From Chryseobacterium mulctrae (GTDB lineage: Bacteria > Bacteroidota > Bacteroidia > Flavobacteriales > Weeksellaceae): a stretch of 64,000 nt of DNA. A program made the translations under genes and the position numbers. Location: NCBI RefSeq assembly GCF_006175945.1, contig NZ_VAJL01000001.1, forward strand, positions 1,116,001 through 1,180,000, given 5' to 3'. This document shows positions 17,806 through 26,775 of the stretch, piece by piece (within the stretch, counting starts at the first letter, position 1; each line of letters starts with the position of its first letter). Below the pieces are notes generated by a model that was not told the DNA's origin, did not search any database, and saw only the letters and a program-made list of their open reading frames with translations.

Positions 17806-18162
17806 CTAATAATTGGAAGTAAAAATATGAAACACAAGAGAGATAAAAACCTTAACAACTAAAATAATACTTGGCAAAGAGAAAAAAATCAAAAAAGAAT
17901 TATCTAATTTATTTGGTCTTTTTTTCCGATTCTGTAAAGCTCTTAAAAAAACAAAAACAGACAAAACAAAAGATACAAACGTAAGTGGAAGAATCAATCC
18001 GATATTAAATGCAAAATTATAAGGTGCATATCCCGGAATGACACCGAACCATTCTAATCTATAATATCCAAAAATAAAAATTAAAGCAAAAGCTAAATTT
18101 GCAATTACTATCAATAAATAATCTATAAACTGAGCTTTTACTTTAATTTTCATAAAATACAT
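17806..18162 (-). CDS. Small membrane protein of unknown function
   Basis: 118 residues, three membrane helices (about 12-32, 46-70 and 90-112). The ATG at 18162 follows the mvaD stop by one base, so it is probably translated as the last gene of that operon. An alternative ATG is three codons in. No family recognised. Confidence 0.6.
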   Translation of the reverse strand: MYFMKIKVKAQFIDYLLIVIANLAFALIFIFGYYRLEWFGVIPGYAPYNFAFNIGLILPLTFVSFVLSVFVFLRALQNRKKRPNKLDNSFLIFFSLPSIILVVKVFISLVFHIFTSNY

Positions 18163-18163
18163 T

Positions 18164-19222
18164 CTAAAATTTCATCACATCCTTCACTACTCCATTTTTC
18201 TGAGTATGTTGAAGCAATTCAGCTTCGATGAAAGTTTTTATTTTCTCCTCTGAACTATCATTTGGAAACAGTAAATGAACATTTGCACCTGCATCTAAAG
18301 TGAAAAATAACGGTAAGTTGGTTTCTCTTCTGAAATCCCAGATTTTATTGATCACTTCTAAAGTTCCTGTTTTCATTAAAATAAATGCAGGGTCGCTCAT
18401 CATCATCATTGCGTGAAGCGTCAATGCTTCGTGTTCTACTAATTTTATAAAATTTTGTAAATCTCCGCTTTTCAAGATCTCTTTCATCGGAACAAAGTTT
18501 TCTCTTGCTTCCTGAAATCTTCTTTCCGCATATGGATTGGTATTCATCAAACCATGACCAACTGTAGAAGATACGCTTTTTACACCTTCATGAATCAGTA
18601 AAACCCAATCGTTAAAATCTTTGAAAATATCATGAATTTCAGAATTCGGATATTGTACTGCAAACAAATCTGAACTTCCTTCAACCTCATCAGATTCGCC
18701 CCAAACAACCAATCCGTTGTAAAGGCTTCTGCAAGCACTTCCGCTTCCTAATCTTGCTAAAAAAGATGCTTTTGTTAAAGATTCTTCATCAGGATTTTTT
18801 CCGGAAAAACTTTCATCCAATTTCATCAGACATTTTGCAATCGCTCCAAAACCTGATGCTGAACTCGCAATTCCTGAACTGTGAGGAAATGTATTTTCTG
18901 TTCTGATAACATATTTTCCTTTTAAAATCCAAGGAAGATACTGTTCGATACTTTTAAAATATTTTTCAATTTTTTCGGCAAACTTCACTTCTTCGTTTCC
19001 TGATAGAAAAGTCTGAACAGAAAATGTTTCATTGGCTAAAAATTCCATCTCTGTATTTGTTTTACAATGGTTTAATGTAAAACTGATACTCGGATTTGCC
19101 GGAATTTGATCCTTATATTTGCCCCAATATTTAATCAAAGCAATATTCGACGGACAGCTTTCTGAAACCGTTCTATTTTGTATCGTAAAATTTTCTTTTC
19201 CTAAAAATTCTTGTGTTGTCAT
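18164..19222 (-). CDS. mvaD: Diphosphomevalonate decarboxylase
   Basis: GHMP-kinase-fold enzyme that makes isopentenyl diphosphate from mevalonate diphosphate. 352 residues. SCPSNIALIKYWGK (residues 22-35) is the family hallmark; PHSSGIASSASGFGA near 110 is the ATP-binding loop and GSGSACRSLYNG near 155 the catalytic region. Its presence shows that isoprenoids are made through the mevalonate route, as usual in Flavobacteriia. It follows the acyl-CoA synthetase by 61 bp. Confidence 0.96.
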   Translation of the reverse strand: MTTQEFLGKENFTIQNRTVSESCPSNIALIKYWGKYKDQIPANPSISFTLNHCKTNTEMEFLANETFSVQTFLSGNEEVKFAEKIEKYFKSIEQYLPWILKGKYVIRTENTFPHSSGIASSASGFGAIAKCLMKLDESFSGKNPDEESLTKASFLARLGSGSACRSLYNGLVVWGESDEVEGSSDLFAVQYPNSEIHDIFKDFNDWVLLIHEGVKSVSSTVGHGLMNTNPYAERRFQEARENFVPMKEILKSGDLQNFIKLVEHEALTLHAMMMMSDPAFILMKTGTLEVINKIWDFRRETNLPLFFTLDAGANVHLLFPNDSSEEKIKTFIEAELLQHTQKNGVVKDVMKF

Positions 19223-19283
19223 CGTTTAATTACTAAACTTTTAATTTTATACCTTTTGTCTCAACCTAAATCTCAACCTCAAA

Positions 19284-21056
19284 TTAATACATTTTCTCAA
19301 TAATATCAGCATATTTTTTCAGCACGATATTTCTTTTAATCTTCAAGGTTGGGGTTATTTCTCCTGTACCAATTTCAAATTCGGCAGGCATTAAAGTAAA
19401 CTTTTTTACCTTTTCGAAGTCAGAAAGATGCTGTTGCAATTCGTTGATTTTTTCTTTGTAAAAATCGATTATTTCTTTCTTTTTTACAAGCTCTTCCCAA
19501 TTGGTAAACGGAATATTCTTTTTCTTAAGATACTCACTCAAAAACTCAAAATTCGGAACAATTAAGGCCGAAACGAACTGTTTTCCTTCTGCAATTAAAA
19601 CAATCTGCTGGATGAAATTATTATTGGTCAGCAAATTTTCGATCATTTGCGGAGCAATATATTTTCCGTTGGATGTTTTCATCAGATCTTTGATTCTGTC
19701 GGTAATAAACAGATTACCTTTTTCGTCAAACTTTCCGGCATCACCGGTTTTAAACCAACCATCTTGAGTAAAAACTTTTTCGGTTTCTTCAGGCTTGTTG
19801 TAATATCCTTTCATAATTCCATTTCCTTTTGCCTGAATTTCGTCTTGTTCACCAATACGAATTTCTACACCCGGCAAAGGTTTTCCACAGCTTCCATGTT
19901 CAAAATTTGTGAACGGAAAAGCTGTTAAAGTCGCAGTAGTTTCAGTAAGACCGTAACCAACGGTAAGATGAATGTTCACCGATTCGAAAAACTGGGTAAC
20001 TTCCGGTGACAAAGAAGCGCCTCCACAAGGCATAAACCAAAGTCTGCCACCCATTTTTTCTTTAATTTTACTGTAAACCAGCAATTCTGCAAAGGTTTCT
20101 TTTATTTTTAAACCGAATGGAATTTGTTTTTCCGTTCTTCTTAATTCTCCGGTTTGTTTTCCTACTTCTAAAGCCCAATTGAAGATTTTCTTTTTTAGTG
20201 ACGAACTTTCTTCTGCTTTTTCTAAAACTCCGGCATACACTTTCTGGAAAAATCTAGGGACCGCACACATCATCGTTGGCTTTACCTCTTCCAAAGCTTT
20301 CGCTATACTTTTCGGGTCTTCTAAAAAATAGACTCTCGCTCCACCATACAGACAAAGTAAGCTCCAGCTTCTTTCAAAAACGTGGCTTAAAGGTAAAAAT
20401 GCTAATGACAATTCTTCTTCGAAATTTTTAAATTTAAAAAACTCAAAATGCGCATCAAATGCTTTAATGAAATTTCCATGCGTTAACATCACTCCTTTCG
20501 GCATTCCTGTAGTTCCGGAAGTATAAATAATCGTTGCTAAATCATCATCATTTTTAGAAATAACTTCAAGTTCCGGAGAAGATTTAGCAATAAAATCTTC
20601 AAGATAAAAACTGCTGAATTCTTTCTTAATCCAGACTGCTTTTTTAGAAACGATGATAGTTTTAAGAAGATTGTCGGTGTCTTCTTTTTTCAAAATTTCA
20701 AGACAACCGTCATATTGCGTCTGATCTCCAACCAAAACAATTTTTGCACCCGAATCTTTTAATATAAATTCTGCCTGCTCTGCATTATTGGTAGAATAAA
20801 TAGGAACTGTAATAGCGCCAATCGACATTGCAGCCAGATCAAATATCATCCATTCTGCAGAATTCTCAGCATAAATCGCTACTTTATCATTTTCCTCAAC
20901 ACCTGAATCTTTCAGCGCATTGGCGGTTTTAAAAACAATTTCGCCAAACTTTTTCCAGCTCAATTCTTTCCAGCCTTCCTTTTTTTTGAAACCAACTGCC
21001 GATTTTAAAGGATGCTTTTCTATATTTTTTTTAATAATTGCCTCTGCAAGATTCAT
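19284..21056 (-). CDS. Long-chain acyl-CoA synthetase (AMP-forming)
   Basis: 590 residues. ATP-binding motif IIYTSGTTGMPKGV near 175, GYGLTETTA near 370, and the hinge region (FKTGDAGKFDEKGNLFITDRIKD) near 440 identify an ANL-family fatty acid CoA ligase of the FadD15/Faa type. It activates fatty acids with ATP and CoA. The ATG overlaps the stop of the upstream epimerase gene by one base (TAATG), showing coupled translation. Confidence 0.95.
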   Translation of the reverse strand: MNLAEAIIKKNIEKHPLKSAVGFKKKEGWKELSWKKFGEIVFKTANALKDSGVEENDKVAIYAENSAEWMIFDLAAMSIGAITVPIYSTNNAEQAEFILKDSGAKIVLVGDQTQYDGCLEILKKEDTDNLLKTIIVSKKAVWIKKEFSSFYLEDFIAKSSPELEVISKNDDDLATIIYTSGTTGMPKGVMLTHGNFIKAFDAHFEFFKFKNFEEELSLAFLPLSHVFERSWSLLCLYGGARVYFLEDPKSIAKALEEVKPTMMCAVPRFFQKVYAGVLEKAEESSSLKKKIFNWALEVGKQTGELRRTEKQIPFGLKIKETFAELLVYSKIKEKMGGRLWFMPCGGASLSPEVTQFFESVNIHLTVGYGLTETTATLTAFPFTNFEHGSCGKPLPGVEIRIGEQDEIQAKGNGIMKGYYNKPEETEKVFTQDGWFKTGDAGKFDEKGNLFITDRIKDLMKTSNGKYIAPQMIENLLTNNNFIQQIVLIAEGKQFVSALIVPNFEFLSEYLKKKNIPFTNWEELVKKKEIIDFYKEKINELQQHLSDFEKVKKFTLMPAEFEIGTGEITPTLKIKRNIVLKKYADIIEKMY

Positions 21057-22072
21057 TATTTTTTGTTCAGCTTTTTGTCGTTAATATAATTGTTGAGATG
21101 AAAATCGATGCTTTCTTGTACCGGAATAAATTTAAAATCTAATTTATCCTTAATTTTCTGATTAGAAATCACATTAAGAGAAGAAACTGCATCAATGTTT
21201 GATTTGGTGGCCATTTTCAGTTGAGGAAAAATCCATCCGAAAAACCAATTGGCAATTCTTCCGATTTGCAAAGTACTTTTTGAAAGAATTTTCGCTTCTT
21301 TTAACCCTAATTTTGTTCTGATCTGTTTTCCAAGATCAGCGTATTTTTTACTTTCAGAAATGATGATAAAACGTTCTCCGAAAGCATTATTTTCCATTAA
21401 TTTGATTGAAACTTTAGCCACATCTCTTACATCAACATAACTTGTTCCGCCCGAGAAAGTAAAACTATTGTTTTCAAAAGTCGGGAAAATATCGCCACTG
21501 CTTTTTCCCCAGTTTCCTGTTCCTATAATCATTCCAGGGTTGATGATAATTGCATTTAATCCTTCTGCAGAAGCTCTCCAAATTTCCATTTCTGAAAGAT
21601 GTTTTGAAATCGCATAAGCCGAATGTTCTTCTTTAGGATTAAAATCTGAACTTTCTTCAAGCTCGCCTTTTTCATTCAATAAATCCAGCACAGCAATTGA
21701 ACTGACGTGAAGAAATTTTTCTACTGTAGAATTTTCACAGGCAAAAAGAAGATTTTCTGTAGCCTTGATGTTGGTATGATACATCTCTTTCTCATCTTTC
21801 GGATGAAAACTTACTTTTGCAGCACAGTGATAAACTTCGGTAACTTCTTTTAAGGCAGATTCAACAGCATTAATATCATCGAAATCAACATCAAGCCATT
21901 CGATTTTATTGAAAAAATCATCCGGATTTTCGGTATAAAACTGATAAGAATGTTTTACTTCATTGATGTTGCTTGAAGGTCTTTTTGCAGCACGCACTTT
22001 TTTACCTTTTTTCAAAAGTTCTAAAACGATGACTCTGCCTAAAATTCCTGTTGCTCCTGTTACAAAAACCAT
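21056..22072 (-). CDS. NAD(P)-dependent epimerase/dehydratase (extended SDR)
   Basis: 338 residues. Rossmann start VFVTGATGILGRVI (GxxGxxG) and the catalytic pair Y-x-x-x-K in AYAISKHLSE near 155 define an extended short-chain dehydrogenase. It resembles dihydroflavonol-4-reductase-like and 3-beta-HSD-like members. First gene of the probable operon with the acyl-CoA synthetase and mvaD. Substrate unknown, perhaps lipid-derived from context. Confidence 0.9.
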   Translation of the reverse strand: MVFVTGATGILGRVIVLELLKKGKKVRAAKRPSSNINEVKHSYQFYTENPDDFFNKIEWLDVDFDDINAVESALKEVTEVYHCAAKVSFHPKDEKEMYHTNIKATENLLFACENSTVEKFLHVSSIAVLDLLNEKGELEESSDFNPKEEHSAYAISKHLSEMEIWRASAEGLNAIIINPGMIIGTGNWGKSSGDIFPTFENNSFTFSGGTSYVDVRDVAKVSIKLMENNAFGERFIIISESKKYADLGKQIRTKLGLKEAKILSKSTLQIGRIANWFFGWIFPQLKMATKSNIDAVSSLNVISNQKIKDKLDFKFIPVQESIDFHLNNYINDKKLNKK

Positions 22073-22475
22073 GAATTTAATTCTAATTGATGACCTTCAA
22101 AATTGGGTCGATTTTATTTTTTATAAAAATTGATTTGAGTTGAATTTCAACTGAAAAACAATTTGTGCAAATTTGCAACTTTTTCAGTCAAAACTCATTA
22201 GATTTTCATAATTATTCAGATTATCTGAGGTCATTAAAAAAAGGAAACCTAAATATTAAGTTTCCTTTCTGATATAAATTTATTAAATATGAATTCACCA
22301 TAAAAACACATCAAGTTTATTAAATATATTCATTAAAATAAAAATTAAATAATGAATTACTTTGCATAAAGTAAATATTATTACCAACTTGATAAATCTA
22401 ATATACGATAAAATAATTCACAATATTTAAAAATAAAATAATTGTGAAAATTTTAACAATATTTAAAACGAATGT
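22073..22475. other. 403-bp AT-rich intergenic region
   Basis: Contains one minus-strand terminator (22234-22268). Between it and the esterase stop there are about 210 bp of very AT-rich DNA. I saw only minus-strand mini-ORFs of 12-15 codons with no supporting signal, and nothing else. Confidence 0.5.
22234..22268 (-). terminator. Terminator downstream of the esterase gene
   Basis: Perfect 9-bp stem AAAGGAAAC (22240-22248) with GTTTCCTTT (22260-22268). On the minus strand a run of Ts follows the stem. It is unusually far (about 210 bp) from the esterase stop. Confidence 0.65.
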
Positions 22476-23267
22476 TTAGTTGTTTAAATTCAGAAAATCT
22501 TTTACTACAGTTGCAAAATCTACAGGATTATCTGCCTGAACCCAATGTGCAGCATTTTTAATTTTTACAAATTGAGCTTTTGGAAACTGCTGTTTAATGG
22601 GGAACTCATCTTGAGGTAAAATATAATTTGATTTTTCGCCGGCAATAAATAAAGTTTCTCCCTGAAAAACTCCATATTTAATAGCATTAGAAACAAATTG
22701 ATTGTATTTTTCTGCAAGCGTTTTCAGATTAAATCTCCAGTTAAGTTTTTTACTTTCACCAGATTCTTCCCAATACAAGTTTTTAGCTAAAAACTGAATC
22801 GTTGATTTCTCAGGAATATATTGAGTTAAAACCGCTTCAACATCACTTCTGGAAGCAACGGTATTAAAATCTACCATTTCCAAAGCTTTGATAATTCCCT
22901 GATGATGCGGCGGATAAGCTTTTGGAGAAATATCCACAACGATTAATTTTTCTACTTTTTCAGGGTAATTAATTGCGAACTGCATCACTGCTTTTCCACC
23001 CAAAGAATGTCCTAAAACGTTAGCTTTTTCAATTCCGTAATGATTCATATAATTGGCAATATCATCTGCCAAATCATCATGCGACATCTCTTCAGAATGA
23101 AAGCTTCTGCCATGATTTCTTAAATCAATTAAATGAACTGGTAAAAAATCGCCCAATTCTTTTCCGAAACTTCCCCAGTTATCAAGCATTCCGAACAAAC
23201 CGTGAAATACTAAAAGCGGTGTTGACGACAAGTTTTCGCCAAATATTTTTGAATGTAAAATTTCCAT
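22476..23267 (-). CDS. Alpha/beta-hydrolase (YbfF-like esterase)
   Basis: 263 residues of alpha/beta-hydrolase fold. Nucleophile elbow VLGHSLGGKA near residue 85 (Ser), oxyanion region VFHGLFGMLDNWG at 20-32, conserved DLRNHGRS near 50 and a C-terminal His in NAAHWVQAD near 240. This set matches the YbfF group of acyl esterases. Predicted cytoplasmic. Confidence 0.88.
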   Translation of the reverse strand: MEILHSKIFGENLSSTPLLVFHGLFGMLDNWGSFGKELGDFLPVHLIDLRNHGRSFHSEEMSHDDLADDIANYMNHYGIEKANVLGHSLGGKAVMQFAINYPEKVEKLIVVDISPKAYPPHHQGIIKALEMVDFNTVASRSDVEAVLTQYIPEKSTIQFLAKNLYWEESGESKKLNWRFNLKTLAEKYNQFVSNAIKYGVFQGETLFIAGEKSNYILPQDEFPIKQQFPKAQFVKIKNAAHWVQADNPVDFATVVKDFLNLNN

Positions 23268-23282
23268 GTATAAAATTTTTAA

Positions 23283-23314
23283 GGTGGGAAGTTGGATGAT
23301 GGAGGTTGGAAGTT
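23283..23314 (+). repeat. Degenerate heptamer array, left of an inverted pair
   Basis: Units GTTGGAT, GATGGAG, GTTGGAA within 23283-23314. Faces the array at 23332-23364, 17 bp away; together they could fold into a long hairpin. Confidence 0.7.
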
Positions 23315-23331
23315 ATTAAAAGTGTATAATC

Positions 23332-23364
23332 AAACTTCCAGCTTCGAACATCCAGCTTCCAGCT
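23332..23364 (-). repeat. Degenerate heptamer array, right of an inverted pair
   Basis: Units ACTTCCA, GCTTCGA, ACATCCA, GCTTCCA. It touches the stop codon of pdxJ and shares its wording with the array at 2479-2506. Confidence 0.7.
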
Positions 23365-24087
23365 TTATGCCCATTTTGCCAATCTCTTTAAATACGCCTG
23401 AACCGTGTTTTCCATTCCCATGTACAAAGCTTCAGAAACCAAAGCATGACCAATAGAAACTTCTAAAAGATTCGGAATATTATCTGCAAAATATTTTAAA
23501 TTTTCTAAACTTAAATCGTGACCTGCATTAATTCCTAAACCGAATTCCGCAGCTTTTACAGCCGTTTCATAATAAGGTTTAATGGCTTCTTCTTTATTGA
23601 CTGTATAATTTTTTGCATAAGCTTCTGTGTACAATTCAATTCTATCTGCTCCGGTTTTTGCAGCAGACTCTGCTAATTCAGGATTAGGATCAAGAAAAAT
23701 AGATGTACGGATTCCTGTATTTTTAAATTCAGCAATAATTTCTTTTAAAAAATCAAAGTGTTTTTTGGTATCCCAACCTGCATTTGAAGTAATGGCATCA
23801 TCCGCATCAGGAACCAAAGTCACCTGTTCCGGTTTCACATTTAAAACCATGTCAATAAATTCTCTGTGAGGATTTCCTTCAATATTATATTCGGTGGTAA
23901 CCAAAGGCTTTAAATCATATACATCTTTTCTGGTAATGTGCCTTTCATCAGGTCTTGGATGAATGGTGATTCCATGTGCACCGAATTCCTGAATTTTTAT
24001 TGCAGCTTCTGTCACACTTGGCGTTTCACCACCTCTTGCGTTTCTCAGCGTTGCAATTTTATTAATGTTTACACTTAGTTTTGTCAT
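23365..24087 (-). CDS. pdxJ: Pyridoxine 5'-phosphate synthase
   Basis: TIM-barrel enzyme that joins 1-deoxyxylulose-5-phosphate and 3-amino-2-oxopropyl phosphate in vitamin B6 synthesis. 240 residues. Start LSVNINKIATLRNARGG, then GITIHPRPDERHI, EQVTLVPD, RIELYTEAYA, GINAGHDL and the C-terminal EVSIGHAL are all PdxJ signatures. Apparently a single-gene unit. Confidence 0.97.
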   Translation of the reverse strand: MTKLSVNINKIATLRNARGGETPSVTEAAIKIQEFGAHGITIHPRPDERHITRKDVYDLKPLVTTEYNIEGNPHREFIDMVLNVKPEQVTLVPDADDAITSNAGWDTKKHFDFLKEIIAEFKNTGIRTSIFLDPNPELAESAAKTGADRIELYTEAYAKNYTVNKEEAIKPYYETAVKAAEFGLGINAGHDLSLENLKYFADNIPNLLEVSIGHALVSEALYMGMENTVQAYLKRLAKWA

Positions 24088-24181
24088 TGTATTATTAAAG
24101 TTTAAGGCTGAAAATTAGAATTTTAAATCATTTAAATTAAGTTTAAAATCTTACGCCTTCATTAATTAAAGTACAAAAATA

Positions 24182-24201
24182 AAAAAACCACTCGAAAGTG
24201 G
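24182..24201 (-). terminator. Terminator with UUCG tetraloop
   Basis: On the minus strand CCACT-TTCG-AGTGG (24201-24188) is followed by a T run (24187-24181). It ends transcription coming from the MscS side before pdxJ. Confidence 0.8.
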
Positions 24202-24216
24202 CTTTATAAAAGTTTT

Positions 24217-24279
24217 TTAACTTCCAGTAAGTGCAAGTCTGACTACCGTAAGAATGACGTTTACAGCGCCTATCAACAA
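24217..24279 (-). CDS. Possible 20-residue hydrophobic peptide
   Basis: From a TTG at 24279 the frame encodes a 20-residue, strongly hydrophobic peptide (LIGAVNVILTVVRLALTGS after the start), ending 16 bp before a strong terminator. There is no ATG and no clear promoter, so this is weak. It is reported because of the terminator and its similarity in size to the better-supported peptide gene at 37641. Confidence 0.22.
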   Translation of the reverse strand: MLIGAVNVILTVVRLALTGS

Positions 24280-24326
24280 TAAATTACAGAGTGATTTTTT
24301 TTAAGTAATTGAAAAATTTAAAACTC

Positions 24327-24374
24327 AACCTTGTCAAGGTTATTATTAAGGTGCAAATTAACCTTGACAAGGTT
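24327..24374. repeat. Inverted repeat AACCTTGACAAGGTT
   Basis: Arms 24327-24342 and 24359-24374 are perfect 16-bp inverted copies, and each arm is itself a dyad (AACCTTG-N-CAAGGTT). It parallels the AAACCTCATAGGTTTT hairpin at 4671-4703. Confidence 0.7.
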
Positions 24375-24395
24375 TAATCCCAACATTTAAAAAAA

Positions 24396-25661
24396 TTATT
24401 TTGGCAATCCTATCTGCATAATCTGAAGATCAAATTCTTTTGAGGCAACCAATAAATGGTCAAAAATATCTGCCTGAATCTGCTCAAAACGCTGCCAATT
24501 TGAATCATTGGTGAAACAATAAATTTCCATTGGAAGCCCTTGCGTAGTGATCTCCAACTGGCGAACCATAATTGCGCTTTCTTTATCAATTTCAGGATCA
24601 TTTTCTAGATATTTTTGTGCATAATACCTGAAAACACCAATGTTGGTAAGCTGTCTTCCGTTAATCACTTTATCTTTATGGTTAATCGATTCTTTTTCCT
24701 GATTGATTTCTGAAGTTTTATCATTCAGATAATCTGAAATAAGATTGATTTCTTTTAAACGTTCAATTTCTTCGTTATTTAAAAATTTGAATGAATTGAT
24801 ATTAAAGAAAATAGATTTTTTAATTCTTCGGGTATTCGATTCAGACATTACCTGAAGGTTTTTTATCTCAGTAGTCAGTAAATCGTACGTTGGAATTGAG
24901 GAAATTGTCTTATCAAAATTAGCAATTTTCGTAGTCAATAAACTGATATCCAAAATATTTCCTTCGATATTATATTTAGGAATACCGATCCAGTCGCCTA
25001 CTTTTAAGCTTTTTGAAGTTGCAACGTGAATCCCGGTTACAAAACCTAAAATAGTATCTCTAAAAACCAATACCAAAACCGCCGTTATTGCTCCTAAGCT
25101 TCCTACAATTGTAGTTCCTTTAATCCCAAAAACCACACAAATGCTCACTACAGTGAAAATAAAAATTCCCAGAATCTTTACCGTTTCTGAAATAGCATTG
25201 ATTGCCATTACTTTATAATAATCCTGTTTAATTGTGAAATAATACCTAAAACCCGTTAAAGAACGATAAAGCATTCCTGCAAGAATAAGAACCATACCCA
25301 AATTAACCGCACGATGAATAAAAATCGTGGTTTTGGTAAGTGCACCTACAAAAATAGACTCATGCATTGAAGCGATAAAACTCAATGCTATAAAATGTGC
25401 TACGGAATTAGTAATTCTTGACTGATAAACAGATTTTAAAACAGGAAATTTATTTTCGTTGTGAAAAAACAGAAAAGTATAATTGATGATGAGTTTGAAA
25501 ATAAAGTCAAACAATAAAAAAATAGCAATCAGTAATCCAATCTTAACAATAATATGAAAAATCCAATCCGTTCCGGATGGAGAGATTTTGCTTACATAAA
25601 TATAAAGTTGTTCACTGATTTCCTGAAAAAAACTCTTGGTATCTTTTATTTCGTCTTTCAT
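24396..25661 (-). CDS. Mechanosensitive channel, MscS family (YbdG-like)
   Basis: 421 residues. Five or so membrane helices up to about residue 200, then the MscS pore helix and beta domain: VLVFRDTILGFVTGI, KSLKVGDWIGIPKYNIEGNILDIS and STIPTYDLL-like SSIPTYDLL. The C-terminal soluble domain (about 150 residues) contains an insertion, as in YbdG/MscM channels. It would release solutes under hypo-osmotic shock. Confidence 0.92.
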   Translation of the reverse strand: MKDEIKDTKSFFQEISEQLYIYVSKISPSGTDWIFHIIVKIGLLIAIFLLFDFIFKLIINYTFLFFHNENKFPVLKSVYQSRITNSVAHFIALSFIASMHESIFVGALTKTTIFIHRAVNLGMVLILAGMLYRSLTGFRYYFTIKQDYYKVMAINAISETVKILGIFIFTVVSICVVFGIKGTTIVGSLGAITAVLVLVFRDTILGFVTGIHVATSKSLKVGDWIGIPKYNIEGNILDISLLTTKIANFDKTISSIPTYDLLTTEIKNLQVMSESNTRRIKKSIFFNINSFKFLNNEEIERLKEINLISDYLNDKTSEINQEKESINHKDKVINGRQLTNIGVFRYYAQKYLENDPEIDKESAIMVRQLEITTQGLPMEIYCFTNDSNWQRFEQIQADIFDHLLVASKEFDLQIMQIGLPK

Positions 25662-25784
25662 TACAACAAATTTAGGTAATTTAGGAATGATTTTGGTTTA
25701 TAAATCTGAATATTATCAGCAATTATCATCCCAAATAAATAGAACAAATAACTTTTTTGCTAACTTAGTTTTAATTAAAAACAT

Positions 25785-26276
25785 ATGGATCACTCATTAA
25801 TTTCTCTGTTAAGTATTATTTTACTTATTCTGGGAATCTTAGGAACTTTTTTACCTGTTTTACCGGGGCTTGTTTTAAGCCTTGCCGGATTGTTAATTTA
25901 TAAATACGGAACAGATTCTGATCTTTCAGTTCTTTATATTTGGGCTTTCGTTATTCTTACACTTGCGTCCGCTGTTTTAAACTATGTAATTCCTGCAAAA
26001 ACCAACAGGAAATACGGTGGAACACGTTGGGGAAGTATAGGCTCGATCATCGGTACAATTGTAGGAATCTTCATTCCAATTCCCCTTGGATTTTTGGTAG
26101 GAATGTTTGCCGGAGTTTTTATTGGTGAACTTTTACACGACAGTAAAGACATGAACAAAGCATTAAAATCTACAAAAGGTGCTTTTATCGGTTTTATTTA
26201 CGGAACAGGATTTAGTTTAGTTGTAGGAATTGCAATGCTTTTAGTTGTAATTTTAGACATCGTTAACGTCATATAA
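25785..26276 (+). CDS. DUF456 membrane protein
   Basis: 163 residues, four or five membrane helices with glycine-rich turns. LGILGTFLPVLPGLVLSLAG, the NRKYGGTRWGSIGS loop and GIFIPIPLGFLVGMFAGVFIGEL are characteristic of DUF456. Function unknown. Possibly co-transcribed with the lipoprotein gene 9 bp downstream. Confidence 0.88.
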   Translation: MDHSLISLLSIILLILGILGTFLPVLPGLVLSLAGLLIYKYGTDSDLSVLYIWAFVILTLASAVLNYVIPAKTNRKYGGTRWGSIGSIIGTIVGIFIPIPLGFLVGMFAGVFIGELLHDSKDMNKALKSTKGAFIGFIYGTGFSLVVGIAMLLVVILDIVNVI

Positions 26277-26285
26277 TTTATAAAA

Positions 26286-26768
26286 ATGTATAAAAATATA
26301 ATCGTAGGTTTAAGTTTTATCAGCTTAGTAAACTGCAATGCGCAGAAAGAAACCACAAAACAAACTACAACCAAGCAAGAAGCCACCATTGTGAACGAAA
26401 CACCTCTTAAAAAAGAAGGTAAGATTATTTATTTCCGTGAAGGAGAAAATAAATTCTTGCAAGAATTTCAGATGAATGTCACCTTCAAAAATATTGCAGA
26501 AGACAGCCGTTGTCCTGAAGGAACTCAGTGCGTTTGGGCAGGAGTTGCCGTTGCCAATGTTGAATTCATGAGCACAACAAGCAGACCTATGATTTTACAA
26601 TTATCAACTGCAGAAGTTAAGGGTAAAGATTATCACAAAACTCAATCATTTAATGGGTATTCTATTTCTTTAAAGGAAATCACTCCATATCCAACATCAC
26701 AGAAGGGTACAAAATCTCTTTCGGGAATGTATAAAATAGGAATTGAAATTAGTAAAGAAAATAATTAA
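26286..26768 (+). CDS. Predicted lipoprotein with DSRCPxxxxCVWAG motif
   Basis: 160 residues. Signal ending SLVNC gives a lipid-anchored Cys17. The core contains DSRCPEGTQCVWAG near 78, a two-cysteine motif seen in a widespread family of small secreted proteins of unknown role, followed by beta strands. Thr/Lys-rich linker after the lipid anchor. 9 bp after DUF456. Confidence 0.75.
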   Translation: MYKNIIVGLSFISLVNCNAQKETTKQTTTKQEATIVNETPLKKEGKIIYFREGENKFLQEFQMNVTFKNIAEDSRCPEGTQCVWAGVAVANVEFMSTTSRPMILQLSTAEVKGKDYHKTQSFNGYSISLKEITPYPTSQKGTKSLSGMYKIGIEISKENN

Positions 26769-26775
26769 ACCACTT

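Larger units (their letters stand above)
24088..24395. other. 308-bp intergenic region between pdxJ and the MscS gene
   Basis: Reading the minus strand from the MscS stop: a 16-bp-arm inverted repeat (24327-24374), a possible 20-codon mini-ORF (24217-24279) and a terminator (24182-24201), then the pdxJ leader. Confidence 0.6.

Noticed and set aside
22269..22475. Minus-strand mini-ORFs of 12-15 codons between the esterase stop and its terminator
   Set aside because: No hydrophobic pattern, promoter or other support; such ORFs are expected by chance in AT-rich DNA.
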